Below are positions 8,599 through 17,541 of a DNA stretch of 64,000 nucleotides, in pieces. Position 1 is the stretch's first letter; the number at the start of each line of letters is the position of its first letter. The stretch lies in contig NZ_BAABIA010000001.1 of assembly GCF_039542385.1 (NCBI RefSeq), positions 620,001-684,000 on the forward strand, read 5' to 3'. Both the position numbers and the translations under genes were made by a program. This DNA comes from Prosthecobacter algae (GTDB taxonomy: Bacteria; Verrucomicrobiota; Verrucomicrobiia; Verrucomicrobiales; Verrucomicrobiaceae). The notes beneath the pieces were generated by a model, which saw only the letters and a list, made by a program, of their open reading frames with translations, did no database searches and had not been told where the DNA came from.

Positions 8599-8651
8599 GG
8601 CAGTTGCGGAACTGAACCAAGCAGGCCACAGTACCTGCTCCCCTTTTTTCC

Positions 8652-9560
8652 GTGGCCTCCTTTTACACTTACGAACAGCTCCAGCACTGGGCCGATGTGG
8701 CCTCCACCCTGCAACCTCCAGCACGGCTGGCGGTCATCGGTGATCCCATCGGCCATTCGAAGTCCCCGCAGATGCACAACCCGGCTCTGAAAGCCTGCGG
8801 TTTGGAGGCGCAGTACGTGCGGGTGCAGGTGCCCGTGGGCCAGGTGAAGGAAGCCTTTGGCCTGTTCATTCAAAACGGGTTCCAGGGGGTGAACATCACC
8901 ATCCCGCACAAGTTCGAAGCGCTGGATGCCGTGGACTTTGTGGACCCGCTGGCCCGCCGCCTGGGCGCGGTGAATACCCTGGCGATTCGCGAGGGAAAGA
9001 TGCACGGGTTTAATACCGATGGCCCAGGCTTCCTGCGCAGTGTGAAGGAAGCCTTCGGTGCGGAGGTGAAGGACTTGCGCGTGCTCATTCTCGGTGCTGG
9101 CGGTGGTGCCGGGCGCGCCGTGGCCGTGCAGAGCGTGCTGGCGGGATGTCAGCATCTTTGGTTAGCCAACCGGACTGAGGCCAAGCTGGCTCCGCTGGTG
9201 CAAGAGCTCGCGTCTTTAGGTTCTGCCCAAGTGCAGACCTGCACGCTGGATCATGCCGATTTGGCAGCGCAGTTGGCGAACGTGGATCTCATCGTCAACG
9301 CGACCTCCCTGGGCATGAAGCCCGAGGATGCCCCGCTGCTGCCCGATGGCTGCCTGGAGTCCCGCCACTGTGTTTACGACATGGTGTATCGAGCCAGCGG
9401 ACCGACGGAACTCATCCAGGCTGCGGTGAACGTCGGGGCTCGTCATGCCGATGGCATGTGCCTGCTGCTGCATCAGGGTGCGATCTCCTTTGAGCACTGG
9501 TTCCCCGGTGTCACCGCACCATTGGAAGCGATGCGGCAGGGGCTGGCGGATGCGAGTTAA
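8652..9560 (+). CDS. aroE: Shikimate dehydrogenase
   Basis: Catalyses NADPH-dependent reduction of 3-dehydroshikimate in aromatic amino acid synthesis. Visible family motifs: GDPIGHSKSPQMHN (substrate-binding Ser residues), GVNITIPHK with the catalytic Lys, GAVNTL, NTDGPGF, the glycine-rich nucleotide loop LGAGGGAGRAV (residues ~141-151), NRT for NADP+ preference, NATSLGM and the C-terminal HQGAISFE. Length 302 is slightly above the usual ~275 owing to an N-terminal extension (YTYEQLQHWADVAST). The start is GTG at 8652; no ATG occurs before the conserved GDPIGHS segment. Confidence 0.95.
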   Translation: MASFYTYEQLQHWADVASTLQPPARLAVIGDPIGHSKSPQMHNPALKACGLEAQYVRVQVPVGQVKEAFGLFIQNGFQGVNITIPHKFEALDAVDFVDPLARRLGAVNTLAIREGKMHGFNTDGPGFLRSVKEAFGAEVKDLRVLILGAGGGAGRAVAVQSVLAGCQHLWLANRTEAKLAPLVQELASLGSAQVQTCTLDHADLAAQLANVDLIVNATSLGMKPEDAPLLPDGCLESRHCVYDMVYRASGPTELIQAAVNVGARHADGMCLLLHQGAISFEHWFPGVTAPLEAMRQGLADAS

Positions 9561-9641
9561 GAGGTCCTCACAAAGACACGATGTCCTTGGCCAAAGCAGA
9601 TTTAGTTTGGATACAAACCAGCTAGGTGTTCATTGCTGGTT

Positions 9642-10091
9642 ATGATCCGCCCATCCACCCTTGGCCGTCATGCCTGGATGTCATACTTGGCCATAGCCAC
9701 CCCAGCGGTGGCTGTATGCAGTGTATCAGGCATTATCGCCTGTATCAGTGGTTGGGAGGACATCGGGCCCGTGGAGACTCCATCAGTTCCTGACTGGCAA
9801 CGAAACGTGAGCCTCATGGCCCTGGTGAGTTGGCCATTCATCTGGCTTGCCAGCCTTTTGATGGCGCATCGGTTTGACCTGCCGGGGTATCGGCTACTGC
9901 CTTATGGGGTCAATCTTTTGCCCGCAGGCTGGTTGTTTGTAGAGATCTTATGGTCGTCGGCAGCGGAGTGGAGGGACTTTGACTGGATGTCGGCCTATCT
10001 AGGAGGACTGGTCTTGCTGCTCATCATCGGCCTTGCCGCTGCCCTGTTTAACGATGACACTCCCGGCCAGGAAGAACCAGCCATTGGTTAG
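9642..10091 (+). CDS. Small four-helix membrane protein, unknown
   Basis: About 149 residues with four predicted membrane segments (around residues 12-32, 57-75, 88-104 and 116-134) and a short acidic C-terminal tail. No family was recognised. I start at ATG 9642 (MIRPSTLGRH); a TTG three codons upstream is the alternative. It sits between aroE and the convergent glpX gene with no clear partner. Confidence 0.5.
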   Translation: MIRPSTLGRHAWMSYLAIATPAVAVCSVSGIIACISGWEDIGPVETPSVPDWQRNVSLMALVSWPFIWLASLLMAHRFDLPGYRLLPYGVNLLPAGWLFVEILWSSAAEWRDFDWMSAYLGGLVLLLIIGLAAALFNDDTPGQEEPAIG

Positions 10092-10127
10092 GCCCAGTGA
10101 AATTTGGTTGTGACCAGGCTGGCAGCC

Positions 10128-11177
10128 TTAACCCCTCAAAGGCACCACCTTGCGGTCCAGGTCATGGCTTGCATGAATGTGGCGCACTGTGCCGCTGCGG
10201 GAGCGCATGAGGATGCTGTGGGTCTCCACCCGATGGCCGATGAGCTTCACGCCGGGGAGCAGCGGGCTGTCGCTGATGCCCGTGGCGCAGAAGAGGGCGC
10301 TTTCGCCCATGATCAGGTCATCGCTGCGGAAGACCTGGTTCATCTCGGCCTCGCTGGTGGTGAGGGCCACTTCCGCGCGGTGCGCCTCGTCGTGGAACCA
10401 CATGCGCACATCCATGTCACCGCCCAGGCACTTCAGCGCAGCCGCGGCCAGCACGGCCTCCGGGCTGCCGCCCATGCCCACGTACATGTCCACACCGCTG
10501 TCTGGCAGGGAGGGTGCCACGGCGGCGGTGATGTCGCCATCGGTGATCATGCGTAGGGCCGCACCGCAGGAGCGCACCTCCTCAATGAGGGCGCCATGAC
10601 GCGGGCGGTCCATGGTCACGACCACGACATCGCGCATGTTTTTGCCCAGGGCCTCGGCGACAAAGGCGATGACTTCCTTCAAAGGCATGTCCAGGAAACT
10701 ACGGTCGCCTTTCTTCTGCAAAGCACGTTTCACCGCAGGGCCATAGGCCAGCTTGTGGCTGTAAAAGCTGGGGATGTTTTTCATCGCGCTCGGTGCCCCG
10801 TCCGGCTTCTGCGCAGCGGCGATGACGGAGATGCTGTTAGGCGTGCCCTTGGCAATGTTCGTGGTGCCGTCAATCGGATCGAGGGCAATGTCAAAACGCG
10901 GGCTGCCTGTCTTCCAGGTGCCCAGGTGCTCGCCCACAAAGATGCCGGGGGCATTGTCCTTGATGCCCTCGCCGATGATCACCTCTCCCCGGATGTCCAG
11001 GAGGTCGAAGACGCCGTAGATGGCGCTGCAGGCCGCCGCATCCGCCAGCTCCTTTTCACCTCGGCCTAACCAATGAATGGACTGAAGGGCTGCATTCTCC
11101 GTGGCACGCACGAATTCAAATTCGAGCACGCGTTCGAGGTCGAGAGGACTGCGCAGGGGCGGAAGGTTGGAGGACAT
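10128..11177 (-). CDS. glpX: Class II fructose-1,6-bisphosphatase GlpX
   Basis: Hydrolyses fructose-1,6-bisphosphate to fructose-6-phosphate in gluconeogenesis. The 349-residue protein shows the GlpX lithium-sensitive phosphatase motif DPIDGTTNIAKG, the N-terminal EFVRATENAALQS segment, GEVIIGEGIKDNAPG, VTMDRPRHG and GMGGSPEAVLAAAALKCLGG. Length and motifs are complete. Start ATG at 11177. It is divergent from the Fic gene with about 180 bp between the starts. Confidence 0.95.
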   Translation of the reverse strand: MSSNLPPLRSPLDLERVLEFEFVRATENAALQSIHWLGRGEKELADAAACSAIYGVFDLLDIRGEVIIGEGIKDNAPGIFVGEHLGTWKTGSPRFDIALDPIDGTTNIAKGTPNSISVIAAAQKPDGAPSAMKNIPSFYSHKLAYGPAVKRALQKKGDRSFLDMPLKEVIAFVAEALGKNMRDVVVVTMDRPRHGALIEEVRSCGAALRMITDGDITAAVAPSLPDSGVDMYVGMGGSPEAVLAAAALKCLGGDMDVRMWFHDEAHRAEVALTTSEAEMNQVFRSDDLIMGESALFCATGISDSPLLPGVKLIGHRVETHSILMRSRSGTVRHIHASHDLDRKVVPLRG

Positions 11178-11356
11178 GGTGGTTGGTTAGCGGAACAAGG
11201 CCCAGGCGACCCAGACTGCCAAGGACGGAAGTGTATCCGATTTGGCAATCCCTGTTCAGTTCCCGGCAAGATAGAAGCTGAGGGCAGGAATGGAAAACAC
11301 CTTCACATTCATTTTCAGGTCTTGGCATGGCGGGTGGTTCCTGCCACTATTCACGG

Positions 11357-12157
11357 ATGACCCTCCGCCCGCTGGCTGATCTAGATGCAGATCTGCGTCA
11401 GGTGCTCTCGCAGCGCCTGAGGGTGCGCTGGACCCATACCTCCACGGCCCTGGAAGGAAACACGCTGAGCGAGGGGGAAACTCTGGGCGTGCTGGAGTAC
11501 GGCCTGACCATCGCAGGCAAGCCCCTGGCACACCACAATGAGGTGTTGGGCCATAGCCGGGCCATGGACCTGCTGGATCAAATGATTGGCCGAGCCCTGG
11601 CTCCGGCGGATCTTTTTGCACTCCATCAGGCTGTGCAGACGGCCGTCGTGGTGGATGCTTTTCAACCCGTGGGAGCCTGGAAGGTGGAACCGAATTCCAC
11701 CCTGGCGAAGCAGGGCGGTAAAACGGTCATCAATGACACCTACGCCTTTCCGGCGGATGTCCCCGAGTTGATGAACGCCTGGCTGGCGGAGCTGAACCAG
11801 CGTTGTCTCGCAGATTCTGCTGACGGATTTGAAGACTATGTGTGGGCACACGCCACCTTTGTCCGCATCCATCCATTCGCCGACGGCAATGGCCGCATGG
11901 CGCGCCTGCTCGCAAATCTGCCTTTACTGAACCGTGGGCAGATGCCGCTTCTCATCCCTGCCGAACAGCGGCTGGCCTACATTGAGGCCCTCGCCACTTG
12001 GCAGCTCGCTTGCGGGCCCATGAAACGTGGCCAGCCTCTGATGGTGCAGGAGGAAAAACTGCAACCTTTCCAGGCTCTCTGTGTCGAAGCGCAGGCCGCT
12101 GCTCAAGCGATGCTGGACGAAGTACTGCAACTCCAACAAAAACGCCGTCTCTCATGA
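11357..12157 (+). CDS. Fic family protein (putative AMP-transferase)
   Basis: Carries a canonical Fic motif HPFADGNGRMAR (catalytic His at about residue 172) preceded by the FVRI segment, so nucleotidylyl transfer to protein hydroxyls is the expected chemistry. The N-terminal helix contains S-T-A-L-E-G-N (residues ~29-35), matching the (S/T)xxxE(G/N) inhibitory motif, which places it in the self-inhibited class with the inhibitory helix before the Fic core. Length is ~266 residues; an upstream ATG at 11327 would add ten. The stop codon overlaps the start of the next gene (ATGA), so translation is probably coupled to the sugar ABC ATPase. The target protein is unknown. Confidence 0.88.
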   Translation: MTLRPLADLDADLRQVLSQRLRVRWTHTSTALEGNTLSEGETLGVLEYGLTIAGKPLAHHNEVLGHSRAMDLLDQMIGRALAPADLFALHQAVQTAVVVDAFQPVGAWKVEPNSTLAKQGGKTVINDTYAFPADVPELMNAWLAELNQRCLADSADGFEDYVWAHATFVRIHPFADGNGRMARLLANLPLLNRGQMPLLIPAEQRLAYIEALATWQLACGPMKRGQPLMVQEEKLQPFQALCVEAQAAAQAMLDEVLQLQQKRRLS

Positions 12158-13668
12158 TCCTTTCCGCCCAGCATCTGACCAAGAAGTTCCCTGGCGTCAT
12201 CGCTCTCAAGGACGTGTCGTTCGACCTGCGGGCCGGGGAGATCCACGCGCTGTGTGGGGAGAATGGCGCAGGCAAAAGCACGCTGATCAAGCTGCTCTCC
12301 GGCATCCATCCGCATGGCAGTTATGAGGGACGCTTTGAGGTCGGCGGGGAGGAGGCGCGGTTTCATTCCATCTCGGATGCGGCGCGGGCGGGCATCGCCG
12401 TCATTTATCAGGAACTGGCGCTGGTGAATGAGATGACCGTGGCGGAAAACATCTTTTTAGGCAGCGAGCCGCGCCGTTTTGGCGGTTTCATTGACTGGCC
12501 CAAAATTCACCGCGAGGCCAAGGTGCTGCTGGATCGCTTCAAGGTGGACCTGGACCCCGCTGCGCGTGTGGGCTCCCTGGGCGTGGGGCAAAAGCAGCTC
12601 GTGGAAATCGTGAAGGCGTTGGCGAAGGATTCGAAGATCCTCATCCTCGATGAACCCACCGCCGCCCTGGCGGAGCATGAGGTGCTGATCCTCCTCGACA
12701 TTCTCAAGGACCTCCGCGCACGAGGCATGGCCTGCGTGTACATCAGCCACAAGCTGGACGAAGTCTTCGCCATTTCTGACCGCATCACCGTCATCCGCGA
12801 TGGCAGCAGCATCGTGACGAAGGATGCCCAGGCCATGACGAAGGCGGAGGTCATCCAGCACATGGTGGGGCGCGAAATCACCGACCTCTTTCCGCGCCGG
12901 GCCGCCACGCCAGGGGCCACGGTGCTGAAGGTGCAGGACCTTTCCGTGAAGGACGAGCAGGGCCTGCCACGCTTGCACGACATCAGCTTTGACCTCCGTG
13001 CGGGCGAGGTCCTGGGCATTGGTGGTCTCATGGGTGCGGGGCGCACGGAGCTTTTGATGCATCTCTTTGGGGCCTGGGGTCGCCGCAGCAGCGGCCAGGT
13101 GGAGCTGAGCGGGCGCAGCCTGGATGGCCTGCCCCCTGCGAAGATCCTGCGCGCCGGGCTGGCCCTGGTGAGCGAGGACCGCCGCCGTTATGGGCTGGTG
13201 ATCGAGCAGGAAATCGGCTTCAACATGTCGCTCTCCTCGTTAGGCCAGTTCAGCCGCGCGGGTTTCGTCAATCGCAGCGAGGAGACTTTGCGTAACCAGG
13301 AGTATTTCAAAAACCTGCGCGTGAAAGCCACCGGGCTGGAGGCCATCGTGGGCCGCCTTTCCGGGGGCAATCAGCAAAAGGTGGTGCTGGGCAAGGCGCT
13401 GATGACTGGGCCCCAGGTGGTGATGCTGGACGAACCCACCCGCGGCATTGATGTGGGGGCCAAGCTGGAGATCTACGAACTCATCAATAAACTGACCGCC
13501 GAGGGCAAGGCCGTGCTGCTGGTCTCCAGCGAGCTGCCGGAACTCATCGGCATGAGCGACCGCATCCTGATGCTGAACGAAGGCCGCATCGGCGGCAGCT
13601 TCACCCGCGCGGAAGCCACGCAGGAAAAGCTGATGGAAGCAGCCATGGGACAGACCCTGGCGGCATGA
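12154..13668 (+). CDS. Sugar ABC transporter ATP-binding protein (RbsA/XylG type)
   Basis: A 504-residue protein with two fused ABC domains. Domain 1 has Walker A GENGAGKSTL (residues ~35-44), a Q-loop YQELALV, the signature LGVGQKQLVEI, Walker B ILILDEPTAAL and SHKLDEVFAISD. Domain 2 has the degenerate Walker A GGLMGAGRTEL, signature LSGGNQQKV and VMLDEPTRGIDVG, exactly the pattern of ribose/xylose/galactose importers. XylG/GguA are the closest by feel, but the sugar cannot be assigned. No permease or binding-protein gene follows, so it must work with a membrane partner elsewhere or serve another purpose. The start overlaps the Fic stop codon by four bases. Confidence 0.9.
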   Translation: MILSAQHLTKKFPGVIALKDVSFDLRAGEIHALCGENGAGKSTLIKLLSGIHPHGSYEGRFEVGGEEARFHSISDAARAGIAVIYQELALVNEMTVAENIFLGSEPRRFGGFIDWPKIHREAKVLLDRFKVDLDPAARVGSLGVGQKQLVEIVKALAKDSKILILDEPTAALAEHEVLILLDILKDLRARGMACVYISHKLDEVFAISDRITVIRDGSSIVTKDAQAMTKAEVIQHMVGREITDLFPRRAATPGATVLKVQDLSVKDEQGLPRLHDISFDLRAGEVLGIGGLMGAGRTELLMHLFGAWGRRSSGQVELSGRSLDGLPPAKILRAGLALVSEDRRRYGLVIEQEIGFNMSLSSLGQFSRAGFVNRSEETLRNQEYFKNLRVKATGLEAIVGRLSGGNQQKVVLGKALMTGPQVVMLDEPTRGIDVGAKLEIYELINKLTAEGKAVLLVSSELPELIGMSDRILMLNEGRIGGSFTRAEATQEKLMEAAMGQTLAA

Positions 13669-13840
13669 CAACAGCCTGCCAACAGGCTTTGGAATGACGA
13701 CGTGCCGGACCTCCTGGAAGAGGATTTTTTTGCCATCATGCAAAAAGTACATCCACCTTTTCAGGGGACTCCGAATTACAAGCACACCTGGGGCATGCGG
13801 ATGCGTCCGCCAGTCCTGGTGCATCAACCACATCATCATT

Positions 13841-14143
13841 ATGAAAAAGTCCATTCTTACCCTCCTTGCCGCCTCCTCCCTTTTCGCCGTGAGCTGCAAC
13901 AAGGAAAAAGCCGCCATCGACGACCGCAAGGACGCCGCCAAAGAATCCATCGAAGCGCAGAAGGATGCCGTGGAAAAGGCGGCTGAAGCTGCCAAGGACC
14001 AGGCCGATGCCAACGCCAAGATCGAGAAGGCCAACATCGAAGCCAACAAGGAAGCCGCCCAGGCCCAGGCTGAAGCTGACAAGAAGAAGGCCGAAGCCGC
14101 CGCCGAAGCTGAGAAGGCCCGCGTGGACGCCCAGCCGAAGTAA
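13841..14143 (+). CDS. Small Ala/Lys/Glu-rich lipoprotein
   Basis: A 100-residue protein with a lipoprotein signal ending FAVSC (Cys19), so it should be membrane-anchored. The mature part is almost entirely Ala, Lys, Glu, Asp and Gln in an uninterrupted amphipathic helix with AEAxK-like heptads, a likely coiled coil similar in style to Lpp-like spacer lipoproteins. The start is ATG 13841; the open frame continues upstream but with a composition that is not protein-like. It is followed by a terminator at 14168-14214. The 172 bp upstream hold no gene; an isolated TGCGTCCGCCAG resembles the palindromic repeats but is too short to call. Confidence 0.7.
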   Translation: MKKSILTLLAASSLFAVSCNKEKAAIDDRKDAAKESIEAQKDAVEKAAEAAKDQADANAKIEKANIEANKEAAQAQAEADKKKAEAAAEAEKARVDAQPK

Positions 14144-14167
14144 CGGTCACATTTTAGTCTAGAATTT

Positions 14168-14214
14168 CCCCGTGTTCCGCCAGCCACAAGGCCCGCAGGA
14201 CACGGGGCTTTTTG
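14168..14214 (+). terminator. Rho-independent terminator after the lipoprotein gene
   Basis: CCCCGTGTTCC pairs with GGACACGGGG (one mismatch/wobble) across a ~26-base loop, and is followed by CTTTTTG. It lies 25 bp beyond the lipoprotein stop. Confidence 0.75.
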
Positions 14215-14241
14215 CGTCTAGGGAAAGGAGCTTTCCCTTTT

Positions 14242-15624
14242 TCAGGGGGCCTTGAAGCCGGGGGGGACGAGGTCTTTGACGGCAGCGGCGATGATCTCCT
14301 CGATGCCGGAGGCGAAGCGGTTCGGGCGGCCGTAGTAGATCATGGCCCCGGCGGCTTCGTAGCCGCCTTCTTCCCACACTCTCTGGGAGGGTATGTAGCA
14401 GGGCACGTCGTTGGTGTAGCTGTTCACCCAGGTGCGGTCGGGGGCGTGCTCCTTTTTGAAGCGGAGGGAGTAATCCACTACGACTTCGCCAGGGAGATTG
14501 ATGGTGAGGAGGTCGTTGCCGAAGGTCCAGACCTGGACGGTGTAGGGCAGGGCGGCGAGGATCTTTTCACCACGATCCTGGAGGGCGAGGAAATGGCGGG
14601 CGTGCTGGGCGGTCCATTTGTTCGCATCCTGGCTGCGCTGCTGCCAGGTGGCGCGGTCGTGGGGAGTGTCGAAGGGCAGTTGCACCTCTTTGCTGGCGCA
14701 GGTGAGGGGGCCCAGGACGGGTTTCATCGGGGCATTGATGAGGCGCACGGCTTCCTTGGCCAGCTCCACACCGTGACGTTCCGCATGGGTCAGTTCGCGG
14801 CGCGGATAGGGGTTTTGGTCCGCCCCGCAGCCGATGGCGGTCATGGCGACAATGCCTGGAAAGCGGAGTTCGAGCTCCTTTTGCGCGCAGCCTGCCCAGT
14901 CCGGGTGAGTTTTGTTGATGGCGAGGGTGGTGCAGTGGCAGGCGTAGCTGCTGAAGATCGCTTGCAGCTTTCCCTCGGTATTGGTGACGCGGAGGACGGG
15001 GAGGGCGCGGTCCGTGGGGCCGTAGGGGTTGGGGCTGTTGGCGTATCCCTTGTCCGTTTTAAACCGCCGGTTCATGGCGAAGCTGACCTTGCCGGTGGAC
15101 CAGTCGAGCCGGGCGGGCTGTTGCTTGGCCAGGGCTTCGGTGACGACGGTGACGAGCTTGGCGGTGAGCTCATCGGCATAGCGCTGCACGGCGGCCTGTT
15201 CTTCGGCGGGCAGTTCGGTGCCAAAGAGGAAGGGCAGCACGCCGGGCAGGGCGGGGGCGCAGTGGGTGTGGCTGGAGTGGAGGGAAAGGCGGCTGTCCTC
15301 GATGGGGTGACCGGCGGCCTGCAGACGTTTCAGCAGCTCGGCGCGCATGGTGGCGGGCACTCCGCAGTTGTCCACCGTGAGGATGACGGCGCTGGGGGTA
15401 TCCTGCCAGGTGAGGGCCAGGGCTTTGGCATGGAGCCGCATCTGGATGCCCTCGTGGGGGCCGGTGCGGCTGCCGTAGCCGCTGAGGCGCACGGGGAATT
15501 CCGGCGTGATATCCACACTGGCGGCACCGGCTTTCCAGCCGGGCGTCTCGGCGGCCTGGAGGGAGGCGAGGAGCAGCCAAACGCACAGGCTTAAGCAATT
15601 TGCCAGATAGATTTTTAACCTCAT
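14242..15624 (-). CDS. Exported neutral/alkaline ceramidase-like protein
   Basis: A 460-residue secreted protein with a signal peptide (residues ~1-24, cleavage near LQAAE). The N-terminal half matches the neutral ceramidase domain: GAASVDITP at the mature N-terminus, LSGYGSR, ILTVDNCGVP, SSHTHCAP (zinc-site histidines), SSYACHCTTL and GCGADQNPYPR. PVC genomes carry many such proteins and most probably are not true ceramidases; amide hydrolysis of an unknown lipid or amide substrate is the reasonable expectation. I start at ATG 15624; a TTG five codons upstream is an alternative. The 98 bp to def contain only a weak hairpin. Confidence 0.85.
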   Translation of the reverse strand: MRLKIYLANCLSLCVWLLLASLQAAETPGWKAGAASVDITPEFPVRLSGYGSRTGPHEGIQMRLHAKALALTWQDTPSAVILTVDNCGVPATMRAELLKRLQAAGHPIEDSRLSLHSSHTHCAPALPGVLPFLFGTELPAEEQAAVQRYADELTAKLVTVVTEALAKQQPARLDWSTGKVSFAMNRRFKTDKGYANSPNPYGPTDRALPVLRVTNTEGKLQAIFSSYACHCTTLAINKTHPDWAGCAQKELELRFPGIVAMTAIGCGADQNPYPRRELTHAERHGVELAKEAVRLINAPMKPVLGPLTCASKEVQLPFDTPHDRATWQQRSQDANKWTAQHARHFLALQDRGEKILAALPYTVQVWTFGNDLLTINLPGEVVVDYSLRFKKEHAPDRTWVNSYTNDVPCYIPSQRVWEEGGYEAAGAMIYYGRPNRFASGIEEIIAAAVKDLVPPGFKAP

Positions 15625-15722
15625 CTGACAAGGTTGCAAAATACGGCCCCAGATTCCAAGGCTGGAATTGGGTATTTTCGCTCCGTTTTGTCCGCTTTTA
15701 GACCCTAAAGGTCATCTGAGGA

Positions 15723-16289
15723 TTACTCCCCGTCATCTTCGGTCCACTCCTGCATGAGGCGGCCGAGTTTGCGCTTCAGGCCGACTTTAGCGGCGGCGGA
15801 GAGGCGGTCGATGAAGAGGATGCCATTGAGGTGGTCAATCTCATGCTGGAAGGCGCGGGCGAGGAGGCCATCGGTCTCCCAGGTCTGGGTTTGGCCATCC
15901 AGGGTCTGGAAGGTGACTTTTACGTCTTCACTGCGGCGGATGTCGCCACGCAAGCGGGGGAAGCTGAGGCAGCCCTCTTCATCCACATCCTTGTCCTTGC
16001 CGAGTTCGAGCTGGGGATTGAGGAAGATGACGGGCATGTGGGCTGGCATCTCAGCAGGCTGGCCATTGATGCGCAGGTAGGTGATGCACTGGGGATTGTG
16101 CGAGACATCAATGACGGCGAGCTGGATGTCGCGGGCCACCTGGGGGGCGGCGAGGCCCACGCCATTGGCGGCCTTCATCGTCTCGATCATGTCAGCCGAG
16201 AACTGGCGGATTTCATCGGTGACGTCCGTGACGGGGCGGCATTTGGCACGGAGGACGGGATCTGGGTAACGGACGATGGGCAGGACCAT
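15723..16289 (-). CDS. def: Peptide deformylase
   Basis: Removes the formyl group from nascent N-terminal methionine. All three motifs are present: GVGLAAPQV (residues 43-51), EEGCLSFP (104-111, metal ligand Cys107) and QHEIDHLNG (148-156, ligands His149 and His153, catalytic Glu150). The length of 188 is typical. A family insertion between motifs 1 and 2 (INGQPAEMPAHMPVIF) fits class I enzymes with a slightly longer loop. Start ATG at 16289. Confidence 0.96.
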   Translation of the reverse strand: MVLPIVRYPDPVLRAKCRPVTDVTDEIRQFSADMIETMKAANGVGLAAPQVARDIQLAVIDVSHNPQCITYLRINGQPAEMPAHMPVIFLNPQLELGKDKDVDEEGCLSFPRLRGDIRRSEDVKVTFQTLDGQTQTWETDGLLARAFQHEIDHLNGILFIDRLSAAAKVGLKRKLGRLMQEWTEDDGE

Positions 16290-16372
16290 GGGGAAACGGG
16301 GCGAGAAAGAACGGGTGAGGGGCGGTTGGCGGCCTCTTTATTAGCCTGAAAGCGCGGCTTGGAAAATCTCTT

Positions 16373-16819
16373 TTATTGGGTGGCCGGGATGTTCGTGGCC
16401 CCTTGGCCACCGAGAATGCGGGCGGGGACGTCATTGACGGGGTGGCCCGCTTTGCGCAGGGCATCCCAGACTTTTAAAAGCAGCCCGAGAGAAGTCTTTT
16501 TATCGGCCTGGAGTTCCAGTTTGAGCGCAGGCTCGCGTTTTTTGAGGGCGAGGAGAGCGTCTGCCAGTTGGGTGATTTCCACCGGGGTGTTATCCAGAAA
16601 GATCTCCTCCTTCTCCGTGATGGCCAGGGCTTTGCGCACTTCTTGTACGGGGGCCGTCTCTCCCAGGGAATCGGAGGTGGGGAGGGTGATTTTGACCTGT
16701 TTTTTGGCGTCGTTGAAGCTGGTGGTGGCGATGAAAAAGATGAGAAGGATCACCATGATATCGATGAGCGATACGATGGGGATGGCCGGGACGGGGCGGC
16801 GACGGGGGCGCAGGTTCAT
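16373..16819 (-). CDS. exbD: ExbD/TolR-family proton channel subunit
   Basis: A 148-residue protein with one N-terminal membrane helix (PIVSLIDIMVILLIFFIATT, residues ~14-33) holding the conserved Asp20 used in proton translocation, then a periplasmic domain with LxLxADKxxxLGxLLKVWDAL features. With ExbB and TonB it energises outer-membrane transport. It is the last gene of a three-gene operon and overlaps exbB by four bases. Ends GGQGATNIPATQ, slightly longer than typical. Confidence 0.9.
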   Translation of the reverse strand: MNLRPRRRPVPAIPIVSLIDIMVILLIFFIATTSFNDAKKQVKITLPTSDSLGETAPVQEVRKALAITEKEEIFLDNTPVEITQLADALLALKKREPALKLELQADKKTSLGLLLKVWDALRKAGHPVNDVPARILGGQGATNIPATQ

Positions 16820-17541
16820 CTCAGGCGTTCCGGTTCAGGGCTGCGGAATTGGGCCTCGCGCTTCACTTCGAAGTGGGCAAAGAAGGTCTGGATGGTCTCA
16901 TGCAGGATGGACTCCAGGCGCACGGCGATGTTATCCAGCCGACGGACGAAGTAGGTGTGGGCCAGGACGGAGGGCACGGCCACGAACAGGCCCGCGATGG
17001 TGCAGCGCAGCGCCACGCCGATCTCCTTGGCAATGGTGGCGGTATCTGGCCCGGCATCGCTGCCAAAGGCGGAAAACATGCCGACGAGGCCGGCGGTGGT
17101 GCCCAGGAGACCCAGCAGCGGGGCGACGGTGACCATGACCTCCAAAATAGAGACGCCGCGCTCCAGGTGGTGCAGGTCTTCCTTGGCGCGGGCGGTGATG
17201 GTCTCCACACACTCCTGGCGGCTGGAAAAGGTGCCGCTGATGGCCAGGGCACCCAGGCTGGCCAGGAGGGAGGGGTCTTTTTCCAAGAACTCCTGCAGGG
17301 GCTTGATGTCACCCTTCTGGGCATACTTCGGCAGGCTGCGGAGCTGGCTGGCCACGGACGCGGGAAGCACCAGGTGATCCCGCAGCCGCAACCAGGCGGA
17401 GATCATGACCGTGACGGCGGCCATGGAGCACAGCACGATGAAGAGCATGACAAAGCCGCCAATCGCCAAAAAGTCCCAGATCTGAGTGAAAAGGCCGGGG
17501 CTGCTGCCAGCGGCGGCGGCGAGGAGGTGGTGGGCGTGCAT
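16816..17541 (-). CDS. exbB: ExbB/TolQ (MotA-type) proton channel subunit
   Basis: A 241-residue membrane protein with three helices: ~24-48, ~133-158 and ~180-202. The segment VAPLLGLLGTTAGLVGMF is diagnostic of the MotA/TolQ/ExbB family, as is GVALRCTIAGLFVAVPSVLAH. It forms the channel with ExbD and transmits proton-motive force to TonB. The ATG directly abuts the tonB stop codon and the gene overlaps exbD by four bases, so the three are translated as one unit. Confidence 0.92.
   Translation of the reverse strand: MHAHHLLAAAAGSSPGLFTQIWDFLAIGGFVMLFIVLCSMAAVTVMISAWLRLRDHLVLPASVASQLRSLPKYAQKGDIKPLQEFLEKDPSLLASLGALAISGTFSSRQECVETITARAKEDLHHLERGVSILEVMVTVAPLLGLLGTTAGLVGMFSAFGSDAGPDTATIAKEIGVALRCTIAGLFVAVPSVLAHTYFVRRLDNIAVRLESILHETIQTFFAHFEVKREAQFRSPEPERLR

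Noticed and set aside
13800..13825. Isolated TGCGTCCGCCAG resembling the RAYT repeat start
   Set aside because: Only 12 bases match and the surrounding sequence does not fold like the repeat; likely chance or an unrecognisable relic.
15690..15720. GACC-CTAAA-GGTC hairpin downstream of def
   Set aside because: Four-base-pair core and no T-run in the gene's direction; too weak to call a terminator.
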